A stretch of DNA of 64,000 bases from Perognathus longimembris pacificus (GCF_023159225.1 NC_063188.1:18311086-18375085), one strand, 5' to 3'. Shown: positions 1-12,214, counted from the first letter of the stretch. Notes: generated from the letters alone by a model not told the origin. Numbers and translations: made by a program.

Positions 1-235
1 TAGATGTTAGTGAATGTATGGAGCAAGTAGCATGCCTACACATTGCTAATAGGAAAATAAATAGGTCCAACCATTGTGGAAAACTGAAGAAGTACTAATT
101 TAAACATATGGATGTCTTATTACCCAATAATTCTCCTCTTAGATATACCCACAACAAAAATGGGAAATGTTTACAAAAATGTATATCCCATTATTCATAT
201 CAACACTGTAGATAATTAACCCTAGTAGAGAATTC
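1..235 (+). repeat. Ancient L1 (L1M-type) ORF2 3' fragment
   Basis: The text follows the ancient mammalian L1 ORF2 3' end: 'ggagcaagtagcatgcctac', 'acacattgctaataggaa' and 'caaccattgtggaaaactg' appear in the expected order. The copy is heavily diverged with no open frame. It fades out just before the SINE that follows. The L1M class is inferred from remembered family text, not from a search. Confidence 0.6.
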
Positions 236-257
236 CAAAATAGATAATACTATTCTT

Positions 258-457
258 TTTTTTTTTGCCAGTCCTGGGCCTTGGACTCAGGGCCTGAGCA
301 CTGTCCCTGGCTTCTTCCCGCTCAAGGCTAGCACTCTGCCACTTGAGCCACAGCGCCGCTTCTGGCCGTTTTCTGTATATGTGGTGCTGGGGAATTGAAC
401 CTAGGGCCTCGTGTATCCGAGGCAGGCACTCTTGCCACTAGGCTATATCCCCAGCCC
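258..457 (-). repeat. IDL-Geo dimeric SINE
   Basis: On the minus strand it starts with an ID-like tRNA-derived monomer ('gggctggggatatagcc', B box 'ggttcaattcc'), continues with the Geo monomer (A-box-like 'tggctcaagtgg') and ends in an A tail seen here as T's. A 12-bp TSD 'aatactattctt' lies at 246-257 and 458-469, so the insertion is complete. It has the 'cgggaagaag' and 'cggatacacgag' diagnostic bases shared with the copies at 30,490 and 49,741. Confidence 0.92.
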
Positions 458-469
458 AATACTATTCTT

Positions 470-2199
470 ATAAATTAAAATATTGTATAACAACAACTAC
501 ATGGAAAATTGTGGATGACCTTCACAAGACTTTGTTATATAAATTACTAGAGTATGTTCTTCAATATTTTTGCTGCCAAAGGTGGAGGATATATTTGAGG
601 GGAAGAAGGGATCATAAGAAACTTCCTGGGGCAAGTTGTACTTGACTTTTGAAAGAAAGATAATTATAGAAGTAGATGATAAATGCAGAAAATTTGAAGA
701 GTTGACAGAGGGTATTACCTAGTGGTATGAAATTGCACAAAGCATTTAGGGAACAGCATGAGGTAAGTGCTGGAAATATCCATATTTAACCAAAAGGGAC
801 TGAACAGGTTTCTCAAAGTCACATATATATTAAACAATGTGAAGGGAATTTGGATCTAGTTCTGCCTATTTCCAAATTATATTTAATTTAGCATAGTTCT
901 TTAAATTTTGATAATAGAGTTAATAATAAAATTTATATATATATATGCACACACATGTTTTGTTGTGTATCAGTTGATTTCAGGTGAATCAGGATATTCA
1001 TTTTCAGAAATGGCATTAAATTTGAGCTGGTCCATGAGGTACAAGCAATCATTAGGCTGAAAAACTAGAAGGAACAAAGGCCTGAACTTTTAATGGTCTA
1101 AATCCTTATTTTGTGGAACCTTAGTGTATCACCAATTATTTCCAAGATATGTATGACATGTTCAAGAACTTCTCCCTGGAGGCAGCTTTATAAAATAAAT
1201 AGCATTAGCATGCTGCAATTCCCACAAATTGGGAAATTCAATAATCAACCATTCTCTTGGCTTGAATTTTGTAAGACACACTTATTGACAGTCATCTTAA
1301 CTCTCACAAATAGAATTGTTGGAACCATTCCAGCTTAAACATACATTTAGTGGCACTGTTCTCAAAGGCAGCATGCTGTTTTGTTGCCCTTTGTATATAT
1401 GCAAACATGCTGCCTCATTCTTTGAATTCCCAGTTGAAGTTCAGTGGGCCTTCAGATTCCTAGTGAAACCAAGCTTAGTTTTGGGCCCAGCAGGCTTAAT
1501 GCATGTTTTTCCCCCTAAGCTGTTGCACAGTTACCACAAAATTGATAATTTGTCTCAGTATCAGCTCTGTATTATCTTGCTTTTTAGCTAAAATCTTCCA
1601 ATGCAAAATATGGAATGATTAGAAAATTATAAGGACTCCTTTCACAATTTATAATCTTCTATACTGGTGGTTTTTCTTATCAAAGCAGGGTACATCAGCA
1701 TGTTGCTCAGTTGCTACTAAGGCTTTTCTCTTTGATATATTCCATTAAAGCTGTGGGGTAGAGACTGTAGGATCCTTCTGTTGTTTTCTGGTTTTTACTT
1801 CCATTCCACATTGAGAGATAAACAAAAAAAGACTACTGCCATCATTTTTCCTTCTGTGGGGATAGATTATGGCAAATACTGCTAGTTAATATTTTATCTG
1901 TCAGTGACATTTCAATTGTTTGGTTTTTTTTCCCTCTCTGTCAGAAAATAAAGCATTCTTGGTATATGATTCACTTTATAAGAGTGAATCTTCTCAGCAA
2001 TTGGAATTTACTCCTGAAAGATTTTGTTGACAGTAGATGAAATTCTGCTTATGGACAGTTGAGGACTATTATAACTATAGATGCCAGCTAGTTTGATCTT
2101 TTCTCTCTAATTTAACAGAACGTTTATTGGACCTACAGACATAAGAATGGCTCTCTAGTTGGTTTTTTTTTTTTTTCATTCTCACACTGGGAGTTAAGC
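470..2199. other. No recognisable gene or repeat
   Basis: This AT-rich stretch has short ORFs (up to 91 codons) without family resemblance, so they look like chance. A short (TA)n run lies near 930-950. The T-run at 2,162-2,176 with 'cattctcacactgggagtt' after it may be a remnant of an old SINE, but it is too short to assign. Confidence 0.5.
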
Positions 2200-2853
2200 C
2201 CCTAGTTTTAAAAATATTTTTTATTATCTTTAAGTAGTTCATAAAGGGCTTGCCATTTAACAGTTTAAAAATACAAATATATCTTAATGAATGTCACCCT
2301 GTTTAACATTCTCACTCATCTCTCCTCCACCCACTCCTTCCCTCACTCTTCTTAATTTTGTAGGACATACATTAGATTCTTGATTGCATTATCCCCATTT
2401 CTCTTCCTTAGTCTGCCCCTTTCTCCTTGACCCCACCTCACTTCTGTAAAGTACCTTCTTCTTGTTGTCTATTCTGTTGAACGTTGCTTTTGCCTTTGTA
2501 AGCAATTACACTATTTGAGTTCATCCTTGACTTAACAATATTTTGGTTAATACATTTGTATACACTTGCATACAACTCAATGTATTTACTTATAAGTTTG
2601 TAAGTTGCATCTAGCTTCAATCTATGAAGGAAAACATGCATCCTTTGTCTCTCTGACCATGACTTAGTTCACTTAACATAATTTTCCAGGTCTTTTCATT
2701 TGTTTACAAATGGTACAATATCATTCTTTGTAATGGATGAGTAAAATTCCAATGTATATATATATGACATGCATATATAATACATATGTATGTATAGATA
2801 TCACATTTTCTTGATCCATTCGTCCATTGAGAGGGCATCGGGGCTCTCTAGTG
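2200..2853 (-). repeat. Old rodent L1 3' end (ORF2 tail plus 3' UTR)
   Basis: The right part (about 2,640-2,853) matches the antisense of the L1 ORF2 C-terminus ('cttagttcacttaacataat', 'cttgatccattcgtccattg'). The left part is its 3' UTR; the 'tctttaagtagtt' start and 'gaatgtcaccctgtttaaca' block recur in the old L1 tails ending near 52,985 and 56,720. It therefore belongs to the older of the two L1 3' UTR types here. A (TA/TG)n expansion near 2,755-2,800 interrupts it. No TSD was found. Confidence 0.7.
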
Positions 2854-3269
2854 TTTAGTTAGAAATGTTAATATATTACTAAACGACTGATAGATTTCAT
2901 CACTGCTGGATCTTTTGTTTCCAAGTCTACGATTTAACGGTATTTTAAAGTCAGAAACTTCATCATTGCAACATTCTGACATTGAATTCTGAATATAGTT
3001 TTGCTGTATATGAACATTCTAAAAGGTAGCCCAATGTACTGATAAAAAATCACTTTATAAAGTAGAATATAAACACCTTTCATTTTAATATGGATATAAT
3101 TTTACTATGTGTAAATGAAATGGACTTATGTTCATTACATAGGAGCTTTTAAAGAGTTAAAAACATTGGAAACATAAATTAACTAGTTTTAATTTTCAGG
3201 TTACCAAATAATGTCATACATTTAGAGCATTGCAAGCAATAGCCTTCATATTGACAGTTTCTCTCCTGT

Positions 3270-3815
3270 ACTCCTGTATCTATAATCAATGTTTTCAAAC
3301 AAATTTTGCTATATCCTTATCTTAATGGTTTTTCTTCATAACATACACAAAATACCTATGAATTCCAAGATCTTGAAAGTTGTAACTTCTGATCAGGGTC
3401 CTGCTCTTCTGGTCCTGCCTTTTCTGTTGTGTACAAAATTCAGTCCTATTGGCCATCTTTTTATCTCCTTAGACTTTTCCTACTTCTTTACAGTCACTAC
3501 TTTCTTTGTCAGGAACAACTTTTGTATCTCCTTTAAATAATTCTTTTGGTCAGTTCCTTATTACCATTTAAATCTTAACCAAATGTCATTTCTTTAGAAG
3601 GCTTCCTCTGATATCTCACTTGCCCAACGTGTAGTAGTCCTTAGTCACTATCCTGTTACTTCATTTTATGTCATTCACATCACAGCAGTATCTATGTCCC
3701 ATTACTAAAATGTAATCTGTATGAGGACAGGGTCATTGCTTTATTACACCATCCTCAAATGGAATATAATATTTGGCACATAGGATGTAGGCAATATTTG
3801 TTGGATAAATGAATT
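3270..3815 (+). repeat. L2 LINE 3' end
   Basis: The diagnostic L2 tail order is visible: 'aaggcttcctctgatatctc', 'aaaatgtaatctgtatgagg', 'acagggtcattgc', then 'ttggcacataggatgtagg' and 'aatatttgttggataaatga'. This matches the L2 ending about abundant cell-type text of the form 'ctccatgagggcaggg ... ggcacatagtaggcgctcaa'. It is an ancient mammal-wide repeat, diverged, with no coding capacity. Confidence 0.75.
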
Positions 3816-3944
3816 AATAAATAGAATTTTAGAAGTAGAAGACATATGGCTTTAGAGATTATCATTATTACTTATGAAATTGGAGACTTAGACATGACAT
3901 GACTTGGCCCAATATGTTGGGAATAGAACTAGTTCTTACTATAA

Positions 3945-4265
3945 CCAGTTTGGGGGTGGGGGGACTGGAATTTGAACTCAGGGCCTCAAGATTTGTATGT
4001 AGGCACTCTTCAACTTGAGGTACCCCTCTAACCTTTATTTTCCCTAATTATTTTTCATAGATTTTCACATTTTCCCTAGGGTTGGCCTCATACCATGATT
4101 CTCCTACCTGTGGCTCCAGTGTTAGGAATTGCAGGTATGTACACCTAGCTTGTTGGTTGAGAAGGAAGTCTAACAGTTTGTGTAGACTGGCCTTCAGCCA
4201 CCATTCTGCAGTTGCTTGCCTCTAGAGTAGCTGAGGTTATAGGTATGATCCATTTCATCCAGCAT
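3945..4265 (-). repeat. Old B1-dID-like SINE
   Basis: The left end reads like an antisense ID monomer ('ggaatttgaactcagggcct', containing a reversed B box). The middle and right read like antisense B1/7SL text ('ggcctcataccatgattctc', 'agtagctgaggttataggta'). This order fits the rodent B1-dID type. It is strongly diverged and no TSD is clear. Confidence 0.55.
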
Positions 4266-4295
4266 GTTGTATAACGATTATGCATATGTCAAATA

Positions 4296-4513
4296 TTTGT
4301 TATTTATTTTGTTTGTTTTGTTTTTCCAGTCCTGGGGCTTGAACTCAGGGCCTGAGCATTATCCCTGGCTTCTTTTTGCTCAAGGCTAGCACTCTACCAC
4401 TTGAGCCACAGCACCACTTCCAGCTTTTTCTATATATGTGGTGCTGAGGAATTGATCCCAGGGCTTCATGTATATGAGGCGAGCACTTTACCAGTAGGCC
4501 ATATTCCCAGCCC
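4296..4513 (-). repeat. IDL-Geo dimeric SINE
   Basis: Both monomers are present, with the A-rich end at the left. A 14-bp imperfect TSD flanks it: 'gcatatgtcaaata' at 4,282-4,295 and 'gcgtatgtaaaata' at 4,514-4,527, with two mismatches. It belongs to the common subtype with 'caaaaagaag' in the right monomer. Confidence 0.88.
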
Positions 4514-4849
4514 GCGTATGTAAAATACAATTTTACTTCAACAAACCAGTCTTCTGGTATGTGCAAGAAAATGTCTCTATAGATAATCTTTCTATACAAA
4601 ATAATTAAACCAGTCCTGGGCCAATCCTTGTCTTTCATATTCTACCACATTTGTTATAATATGAATAGTAGAACAAAACATCTGTGACCTAATTTTTCTT
4701 TGTCTTTTGTTGTTTTTGCATTTATTAAATTACAATTCATTTATCTGATATACTCTCTTAATAGCTACATTAAGCCATAATTCATATACCATGTATTTGC
4801 TTATTTAATATTTAAATTCAATAATTGGGCAATCACACCATAATCTTTT

Positions 4850-5047
4850 TTTTTTGGCCAGTCCTGGGCCTTGGACTCAAGGCCTAAGCACTGTCCCCAG
4901 CTTCTTTTTGCTCAAGGCTAGCACTCTGCCACTTGAGCCACAGCACCACTTCTGGCCATTTTCTGTATATGTGGTGCTGGGGAATTGAGCCCAGAGCCTC
5001 ATGTATACGAGGCAGGCACTCTTGCCACTAGGCCATATCCCCAGCCC
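4850..5047 (-). repeat. IDL-Geo dimeric SINE
   Basis: This is a complete dimer with both pol III box regions. A 13-bp perfect TSD 'accataatctttt' lies at 4,837-4,849 and 5,048-5,060. Confidence 0.9.
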
Positions 5048-5642
5048 ACCATAATCTTTTAAAAATATTTTTTTGGCAAAATTGTGGTTTGAAATCATGA
5101 CCTCATCCTTGCTAAGATACCAACTTAGCCCCTCTTCTATCCTCTAAAAATGTTTTTATCAACTGAAAAGAAGCCATATACAAATTAGCAATTGTTTGCA
5201 ATTAGTAGCAATTACTCCATTTTATTGTTGCCTTTGGAAGCCATTCATGTACTTGAGAAATCTCCATTATAAATACATATTCTTAGCATGTCATGTAAAT
5301 GAAATCATATAGCATGTAATCCCATGTGATTTCCTTGTTTAGGTAGCAAAATATTTTTGATGTGTATCCATGCTGTAGTGTATAGTGATACTTCATCTTT
5401 TTCATTTTTTTACTTTGACTGAATAGTATTCCATAATGCAAACAGAATAATTCAATTATCTATCAGCAGATAAATATTTGCCTTTTCTACTTATGATTTT
5501 AATAAATGATGCTGCTATTAACAACTGGTATAAAGTAGTTGGGGGTAATTGTGATATTTTCATACATGCATATAATATATTTTAATAATATTCACCTGCT
5601 CTATTACTCTTCCTTTTCAAATTTTTATTTGGACATATTTTC

Positions 5643-5859
5643 TTTCTTTCTTTCTTTCTTTTTTTTTTTTGCCAGTCCTGAGCCTTTGACTCTGGGCCTC
5701 AGCACTGTCCCTGGCTTCCTTTTGCTCAAGGCTAGCACTCTGCCACTTGAGCCACAGGGCCACTTCTGGCCGTTTTCTATATGTGGTGCTGAGGAATTGA
5801 ACCCAGGGCTTTATGTATATAAGGCAGGAGCTCTTGCCACTAGGCCATATTCCCAGCCC
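5643..5859 (-). repeat. IDL-Geo dimeric SINE with (TTTC)n-interrupted tail
   Basis: The dimer is inserted in the ancient L1. A 13-bp perfect TSD 'tggacatattttc' lies at 5,630-5,642 and 5,860-5,872. The A tail has partly turned into a (CTTT)n microsatellite next to the TSD, a common fate of SINE tails. Confidence 0.93.
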
Positions 5860-6173
5860 TGGACATATTTTCAATTATCTTGAGTGAATAGAATCCTGGA
5901 TCACTAAGTAACTTTATATTAAAATTTTGAGTAGCTTTTAAACAGTCTTCAAAGTGGAACACAATTTTACATTTCCACCACTAATGTTAATGTACTAATT
6001 TCTTCATATCTTGACCAACAGTTGTTTGATAATAGCCAGTTTACTGCATGAGAAAAAATATCATATTGTGACATTAATTTATGTTTCTCTAATAAGTACT
6101 GGTGTTTAATACCTTTCTCTGTGTATCTTTGTTGTTTTCATATCCTCTTAGAGAACTTTGTATTGAAATCATT

Positions 6174-6607
6174 TGCTCAGATTTGTTCCCCAAAGTTTCA
6201 TGGACTGAAAGCTTGGTCCCCATTTGGGCAGTTTTGATACGTAGTGGAAAGATGTAGGGAAGAGCAAGAGGTGCTTAAGTCCTTAACAGGGGTTAAGGCT
6301 TTCCTCAAGGGAATGCTTACTTGTTCTTTCAGGAAGTCTTGTAGTTAGTTTGAGAAACCCTGTCTTCCCCAGGATCTTTCACACTTTGCTCACTCTTGCA
6401 AGAATGGAAGAATATATGCAAGATTTGTTCTATTTTCACTTCTCTGACATGTTGTGAACTAGTCAGTGTCTCCTCACTGGGATACGAGTACAGTGCTGTA
6501 CTGGATACTCCAGCTACCAGATGCATGATCCAAATAAATCCCTTTACTTTCTAAGCTACCGAATCTGAAACATTTTATTTTTTTACAATGCAAAATCAAC
6601 TAAGACA
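6174..6607 (+). mobile_element. MaLR (MST/MLT1-like) solo LTR
   Basis: It reads like a MaLR LTR from end to end: 'ttgttccccaaagtttcatg', 'gcttggtccccatttgggca' near the start, 'ccaaataaatccctttactt' as the polyadenylation-signal region, and 'aatcaactaagaca' at the end. It sits inside the ancient L1. The 5-bp duplication expected for MaLRs is not clear ('tcatt' against 'tccat'). The subfamily is uncertain. Confidence 0.72.
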
Positions 6608-7020
6608 TCCATTTTTTTTGTTATTTTTCTAGTGATTTATACATATTTTTCTTGATTCTAAATATGAACCCCTGGTCAAATACTCTATTTGCAAATTTTC
6701 TATTTCATAAAATTATATGTTTGCATTCTTGATGGATTCTTTGAAAATGAACTATTTCTAATTTTTATCAGGGGTAATTTTTCTGTGGTCATTCCTATCA
6801 TATACAAGAAGTCTTTGACTAACTTGAAGTCAACATGCTATAGTCCTTTATTTTTTCTAAAAGTTTTATAGTTTTATCTTTTACATTTAACTATGGAACA
6901 TTTTGAGTTAATTTCTTTCTGTGATTCAAAAGGACCTAAATATATTTTCTGGAGTGTGGGTATCCAGTTGTATAAGCACCATTTGCTGAAAAGAAGATTA
7001 AGGGCTTACTCCTTGACTCT

Positions 7021-7945
7021 CAACAAAGAATCATGGAATTCTGAAAACCAGACACCAATTTGCCAGCATTTATTCTTTTTAAATTTATTGTTTGTTCATA
7101 TAGTTACTTTTCTGAACTAATTCCATCAACTGTATTTTCTTTCCTATGTGAGAGAAGCTACATTTTTCTACAATTAACCTGTCAGCTAATGGTGAACAGA
7201 TACTTTCTTAAATGCCTGGAACCCATAAGACCACCAGTCTTTGCTTATGGACTCTGTGTACCTCCTTGGGCATACTACGGACACTGACGATAACTCAGCT
7301 AACAATAACTATAAGTAGATATAACATCCTGCCTGTGAAGAACATCAAGATTTGTCAGAGATAATGGTTTAGTGCCATCTTAGTTCTTTACTCAGCATGT
7401 AAACAATTTTATGAATTTTAGGAATATGCATGTGCTTATACATGTGTGTGGTCTTGTAGATTTCTGGAAATAGGAGGTTTTCAAAGGCTCCTATGGATAA
7501 CATAATCCCTCACTTTTCCTTTCAGACTTTTTGGTATCTAACATTTTCCCAACTTTATCTATTAGAACCAGTAGCCTCAGAAATAAATAATTGCCAATAA
7601 TAATTTCTAAGAAATCCTCTCAAAGGGAAAGCTATTTATACTGAGCTACTCTTAAGTCAGGGCAGTTTATTATAACATTTCTGAGCAGGATTTACCAGTA
7701 GATCACTGGCAGGTTAGTAATTACAATTTTTGAGAAATATGTCTTTGAAAGAAGCTTACTCCTTTGCTAATATCTCTAGTGTCTGTTACATTTCTGATTT
7801 TCATTGTGATCACTTAGTGTTAGTTTTTAGTTCTATTGTAGAGCTTGAAAATAAATGGTGAGGCACATGGTAAAGTGAATAAGCGAGTTTTCATGCTGAC
7901 CCACTCAATGCTATTCTAGCACGTTCTCATATCCTTAGGTGCATT
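7021..7945. other. No recognisable gene or repeat
   Basis: After the ancient L1 fades out near 7,020-7,130 I see no family-level similarity. Small ORFs (75 codons or fewer) look like chance. Confidence 0.5.
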
Positions 7946-7960
7946 TAGATTGTCAGTTAA

Positions 7961-8165
7961 GGGCTTGGGAATATGGCCTAGTGGCAAGAGTGCTTGCCTC
8001 ATATACATGAAGCCCTGGGTTCAATTCCCCAGCACCACATATATAGAAAATGGCCAGAAGTGGCGCTGTGGCTCAAGTGGCAGAGTGCTAGCCTTGAGCA
8101 AAAAGAAGCCAGGGACAGTGCTCAGGCCCTGAGTCCAAGCCCCTGGACTAGCAAAAAAAAAAAAG
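7961..8165 (+). repeat. IDL-Geo dimeric SINE
   Basis: This is a full dimer ending in an A tail. The ID part starts 'gggcttgggaatatggccta', and the Geo part keeps 'tggctcaagtggcagag'. A 15-bp perfect TSD 'tagattgtcagttaa' lies at 7,946-7,960 and 8,166-8,180, so it is a young, complete insertion. Confidence 0.94.
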
Positions 8166-8180
8166 TAGATTGTCAGTTAA

Positions 8181-9631
8181 CTTGCATTTAAAAAAATAAA
8201 AAAAAATACATGTATATACTTAAAAAAAAAAAGGTTTCCCTTATGGGAAAAACAGCAGCTACACGCTGATTTCCTATACTACTGTAGCAAACCAAGGCAT
8301 TGATGAGAGGCATACAAATTGTGCTTCACTTTACAGTGTTTATCAGAGCACTTAATAAAATGTAAGGCTGGTATTTATTTGAAGTTGTACAGTATGACTT
8401 AATTCACATCTGTTGGAATAGAAAATATATTCTGTTGAGTATTTAAGAGGCTCTACATGTTTTCTTTTGTGTTTGGATTCGTTGTACTTTTTCATGTTCA
8501 GTACATCAATAAACAAAGTTGAAGGGCAAAAAAAGAAAAAGATAATGGGAATAGATAAAGTTAAAAATACCACAAAGCTCACTATTCTTACCACCATTCA
8601 TTTTTTCTTAAATAAATGTATGTGTGATGAATGTAGTGATTTGCTTAATTTTCAAGCTTCTGCAAAAGCTTACCATTAACATTTTAGTTAGTGTTTTCAC
8701 TGTTTTTATGCTCATTTTTGAAGGATCTGTCATTCTTATTGATGTTACCTATTTTTCATTGTTATTTAGTTGATTTGGAACAGTCAATGTATAGGTTCTT
8801 GTTTTTGTAACATAGTTACTTTTTAAAATGTTAAAAAAAATCTATGACTGGAAATATTGACTCTGAGTATAAGTTGCATGTTAAGGAAAATCAGGGCACA
8901 TTACATTGTATATAAAAGTCAAATTTTGAAAGAAAAATAATCATACAAAAAATATGTCCTAAATATTCTTCTCATAATTGAATGTCAAGGATGGAAAGGC
9001 AAGTGAATAAAGGAGGAGGAGGAAAGACACAAAAAAGTAAAGCAACTTCCCAAAGAGATAGCACAATTTTTAAATATACTATTCCTCAAAACTGGGAAAG
9101 CAAAGCCAGAGATCAGTCAAGGCAGAAGTTAGAACATTACAGCATGAAATAGAAAACATGATCAAAGAAGATAGTACATTTATTGAAGTATTAAATGAAT
9201 TTCTTAATGGATTTACATGGAAGGATACTAGGCAAATGCCAGCTGTCATTTGCTATTTACATATCATCTTATTGGACTTCACAGTCAGTGTCACTGGAGG
9301 CTTACACAAGCCATGGAGATTCAAAGTCAACATTCTCCCTCACCAGATGGTGTTAATCCTAGGTACCCAGTTCAGGCTACTTTTCTCAGTGACCAAGTAC
9401 AATACTTGGAGGAAAAAGACTGGCACTGTCCAAGCTCAATTTGAAATAATGTGGTGCCTAACTCTATGCCTTGTCTTCAGACTGGCTTGTGGAAATCAGC
9501 TAAAAGTCCATTACAATGGACTTTTAAAATATTGGAAGATGAATTACTTTCTACTGAAGTGAGGCCTTCAGCATCACAGAGAGCTGTGTCACAGGGGAAA
9601 ACAAGAATCTGTAATTTTTTGAAATATATTT
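8181..9631. other. No recognisable gene or repeat
   Basis: Two A-rich runs lie near 8,190-8,235. The rest is unassigned AT-rich DNA. A 134-codon ORF at 9,158-9,562 (+) is the longest ORF outside transposons, but it has no motif I recognise, no repeated domain and no splice context that can be defended. Confidence 0.45.
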
Positions 9632-9640
9632 AACATAATT

Positions 9641-9849
9641 ATTTTTTTGCCAGTGCTGGGGCTTTGAAATCAGAGTCTAAGCCCTGTCACTGGCTCTGGC
9701 TTCTTTTTGCTCAAAACTAGCACTCTACCACTTGAGCCATAGCATCACGTCTAGCTTTTTCTATATATATGGTGCTGATGAATCAAACCCAGGGCTTCAT
9801 GTATACAAGGCAAGCACTTTACCACGAGGCCATATTCCCAGCTGATCTG
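9641..9849 (-). repeat. IDL-Geo dimeric SINE (diverged)
   Basis: Both monomers are recognisable but carry more substitutions than neighbouring copies, for example 'gcatcacgtctagct' in place of 'gcgccacttctggc'. A 9-bp TSD 'aacataatt' lies at 9,632-9,640 and 9,850-9,858. It is probably an older copy. Confidence 0.88.
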
Positions 9850-9859
9850 AACATAATTC

Positions 9860-10535
9860 TTAATTTCAAGAAATAATGAAAACTATAAATCTCTCCCTGA
9901 AACAAAGCGGACTTTTTAATACCTTAAAAAGTTATTTCCCTCTTTGTCATTCATTTTCCTTTTATTTATTTTCTCTTGTTATTGGGAAGGAAGACTCATA
10001 CAGAGAAACATACAAAACATGAATGTACAGCTCAGTAAAATATCACAAAGCAAACACTCTTGGAACTACCAGATAGGTTAAAATTAGAACATTCCCAACA
10101 CCTCAGAGGCCTTCCTTTACTTTTGTTTCAATAATCTCATGGAAATTCTAGAAATAAAGATACTTTACTAAATAAAGAGAATATTATGAACTGTGACTTA
10201 GAATATAGTGTATTATGGAACTGAGGACCAGGGCCTGAACTTGGAAACTTAAATATTGTAGCAGAATAAAGCCTTGCATATGATTGGGTTTCCCCCTCCC
10301 TAGCAGAATAACAATGTTCAGTTTCAAACTGTGGAAAGCTCAGCAGAATGTGACAAGCCCATAGAAAATAATACTTTGCTATTTCTGAGACATGAGTTAA
10401 TTAGATTTTTTGATACTTGATGATTATTATAAGACATGTTCTTGGTCTTTATAAATTCCCATTACATATCTGCAACAATGCAATATCAGTCTCATACTTA
10501 CACATGATTAGATTCCAACAATTCACCAATTATAT
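9860..10535. other. Unassigned; possible very old repeat remnant
   Basis: Text around 10,010-10,130 ('gaatgtacagctcagtaaaa', 'attagaacattcccaacacc') resembles dispersed ancient repeat text seen in other mammals, but I cannot name the family. No gene is visible. Confidence 0.3.
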
Positions 10536-10539
10536 TGGT

Positions 10540-10735
10540 GGTAACTACTTACATGACACCAGAAGCCAAGCACTTTTCTATGCATTTTATACATGTTAAC
10601 TAAGTTCATCCTTACATCCTTTTAAAAGACATGGAAAAAATAAAGATTTACTAGTATGATGAAGCCAAGTTGGAATTCAAACTCCAAATGTCTAATAGCA
10701 GAGTCTGCTCTTAACCATTAATCTCCTCTCTCTAC
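10540..10735 (+). repeat. MIR SINE
   Basis: The MIR order is visible: 'ccaagcacttttctatgcat', 'tatacatgttaactaagttc', 'aagttggaattcaaactcc', then 'agagtctgctcttaaccatt'. It is an ancient mammal-wide tRNA-derived SINE, diverged and partly deleted in the middle. Confidence 0.72.
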
Positions 10736-11222
10736 ACTTAAAGAATGAAAAATGAATGTTTCTTTGTGTAAACGTTGGACTATCTTTGGTCATTATCATA
10801 GCAAGCATGTATGTTTTTAGCTTAATTGTGTGTGTGGGGTAACTGTACTAGCATAGCTGTAAGATTATTAACTGTTCTTAAGTATACCTGTCAATATAGA
10901 GAACATTGTATCTGAGATTCCTGTTATTATATAAAAGCTATAGGACATTTAAACATGCTTAACAAATTCAAAAACATTTTTTATGGGCATAACATTTTTA
11001 GTCAATATAGAACCTCTCATTTTTGAGATATAATATGAAAAGGGAAGCTTACTGATGAATTAATAGTGTTTGTTATTCATCTTATAGACAGCTATACTTC
11101 ATGAAGCACCAGTAAAATATGGTGCCACTACCTTGGTTCAGCTGAGTGGCCAGTAATTTTGCCACCATTACATGTGTACTCTGTGGGGAAATAACAACAT
11201 TTAGAAAAAGCATTTTTTTTTT

Positions 11223-11539
11223 CAGCACAAGATCTCGTTTATTGAGGGGGAACACATATAACAAACATAAGTCACAAGAGCCAATCAGATCAAAGATCGG
11301 CAGGAAGGGGAGGGGTGTATGTGCACCTAGCTAGGGACTGTGAGGGGAGGCATGAGCTGTCAGTCAGGGCGGAAGACCTGGGGACCAATCCTAGAGGAGG
11401 CCAGATTTTTCGTCACAGACCACAGAACCGCCTCTGTGTTCAGCATCAGGTGCCATCTTAGCCACACGTGGCCCCAGGACTGAGAAACAGGTGGGTCCAG
11501 CTAGTTGACTTCCTCTTTCTGATCCAGGTGTGTCCTACA
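11223..11539 (-). mobile_element. 3' U3-R of the retroposed retrovirus
   Basis: On the minus strand it begins TGTAGGACACACC right after the purine tract. It carries a CCAAT-type motif ('ctgattggctc') and AATAAA about 15 bases before the A tail. It stops at the end of R, so U5 is missing here. That is the structure of the 3' end of retroviral RNA, not of an integrated LTR. Confidence 0.75.
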
Positions 11540-11869
11540 TCTCCCCCTTTTTGTTTTATTAGCAGGTGGTTGCCTTACTCGAGAGTGTGCCTGTCTTAGT
11601 TTGTTTCCCTCTGGGGATCTTACCCATCATTGACTACCACTCTAGCTCTTCAGGAAATCCTACCTTCAGGGCCTGCCAGCCCAGTAGAAGGATTCCGGGG
11701 GGTAGGGGGGGATTGACACTCAAGAGGAAGCCCTGTTATTTTTTCTTCACACCTGTACATCCTGGTAGGGGCCATGGCCAACCTCATAGGGTTCCCAATC
11801 AGCCTCTTGGAAGGCAGCATATTGTTGTCAGACCACCATTAACTGAACAGCTGTGGCTTGTTCCTTAAG

Positions 11870-12205
11870 AAATTGAAGAAGCCTACTAACCACAGAAGGG
11901 CCAAATGTTAACCAAGGGGCCTACAAGGGGGAGAAGGTAAGGGAGCCACCTATTTAGCCCAGTTCCTCTTGTAGCCTCTTTACTTTCTCATGGACAATTC
12001 CAGAGTGGTTAGCATAAAAGTAGCATTCCTCTTGTAAAAACAGGCAGAGTCTCCCTTCTCTGGCAGTAAGCAGGTCCAGGCCACGGCGATTCTTGAGGAC
12101 CACGGCAGCCAGGGAATCAAGTTGAGATTGCAGATCTAGAATAATGCTAGCAACTCGGAACTTGCTTGGCTTGGCCCACCAATAGGTTCACTTTGGTGAA
12201 CATCT
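11870..12205 (-). pseudogene. Retroviral envelope transmembrane subunit fragment (broken)
   Basis: The minus-strand translation holds the conserved heptad segment ending in 'NRRGLDLL' (coding near 12,070-12,100), followed by the cysteine cluster of the gammaretrovirus/type-D envelope transmembrane subunit. In that family the cluster is CX6CC; here the last cysteine is a tyrosine (CX6CY). The surface subunit and fusion peptide are absent. The leader joins the fragment abruptly just after the primer binding site. The coding text changes frame near 12,150-12,200 and meets a stop soon after the ectodomain, so it cannot make an envelope. Confidence 0.75.
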
Positions 12206-12214
12206 TCCTTGTTG

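Larger units (their letters stand above)
5220..7020 (-). repeat. Ancient L1 (L1M-type) ORF2, split by a SINE and an LTR
   Basis: Three collinear blocks read as antisense ancient L1 ORF2: 5,220-5,642 ('gaatagtattccataatgca', 'aataaatgatgctgctatta'), 5,860-6,173 ('caaagtggaacacaatttta', 'catttccaccactaatg'), and 6,608-7,020 ('ttagttttatagttt'-like text, 'tatccagttgtataagcacc', 'atttgctgaa'). An IDL-Geo (5,643-5,859) and a MaLR LTR (6,174-6,607) separate them. The blocks keep the order expected for one element. The LTR is far more diverged than the SINE, which suggests it came first. Confidence 0.72.

Noticed and set aside
258..457. tRNA gene (tRNA-like box A and box B)
   Set aside because: The match is the ID monomer of a SINE; no complete cloverleaf, and the same sequence recurs eleven times with A tails and TSDs.
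9158..9562. 134-codon ORF, the longest outside transposons, as a possible small gene
   Set aside because: No motif, signal peptide or family resemblance, an overlapping ORF in a second frame (9,250-9,444), and no promoter or splice context. A chance ORF of this size is plausible in 64 kb.
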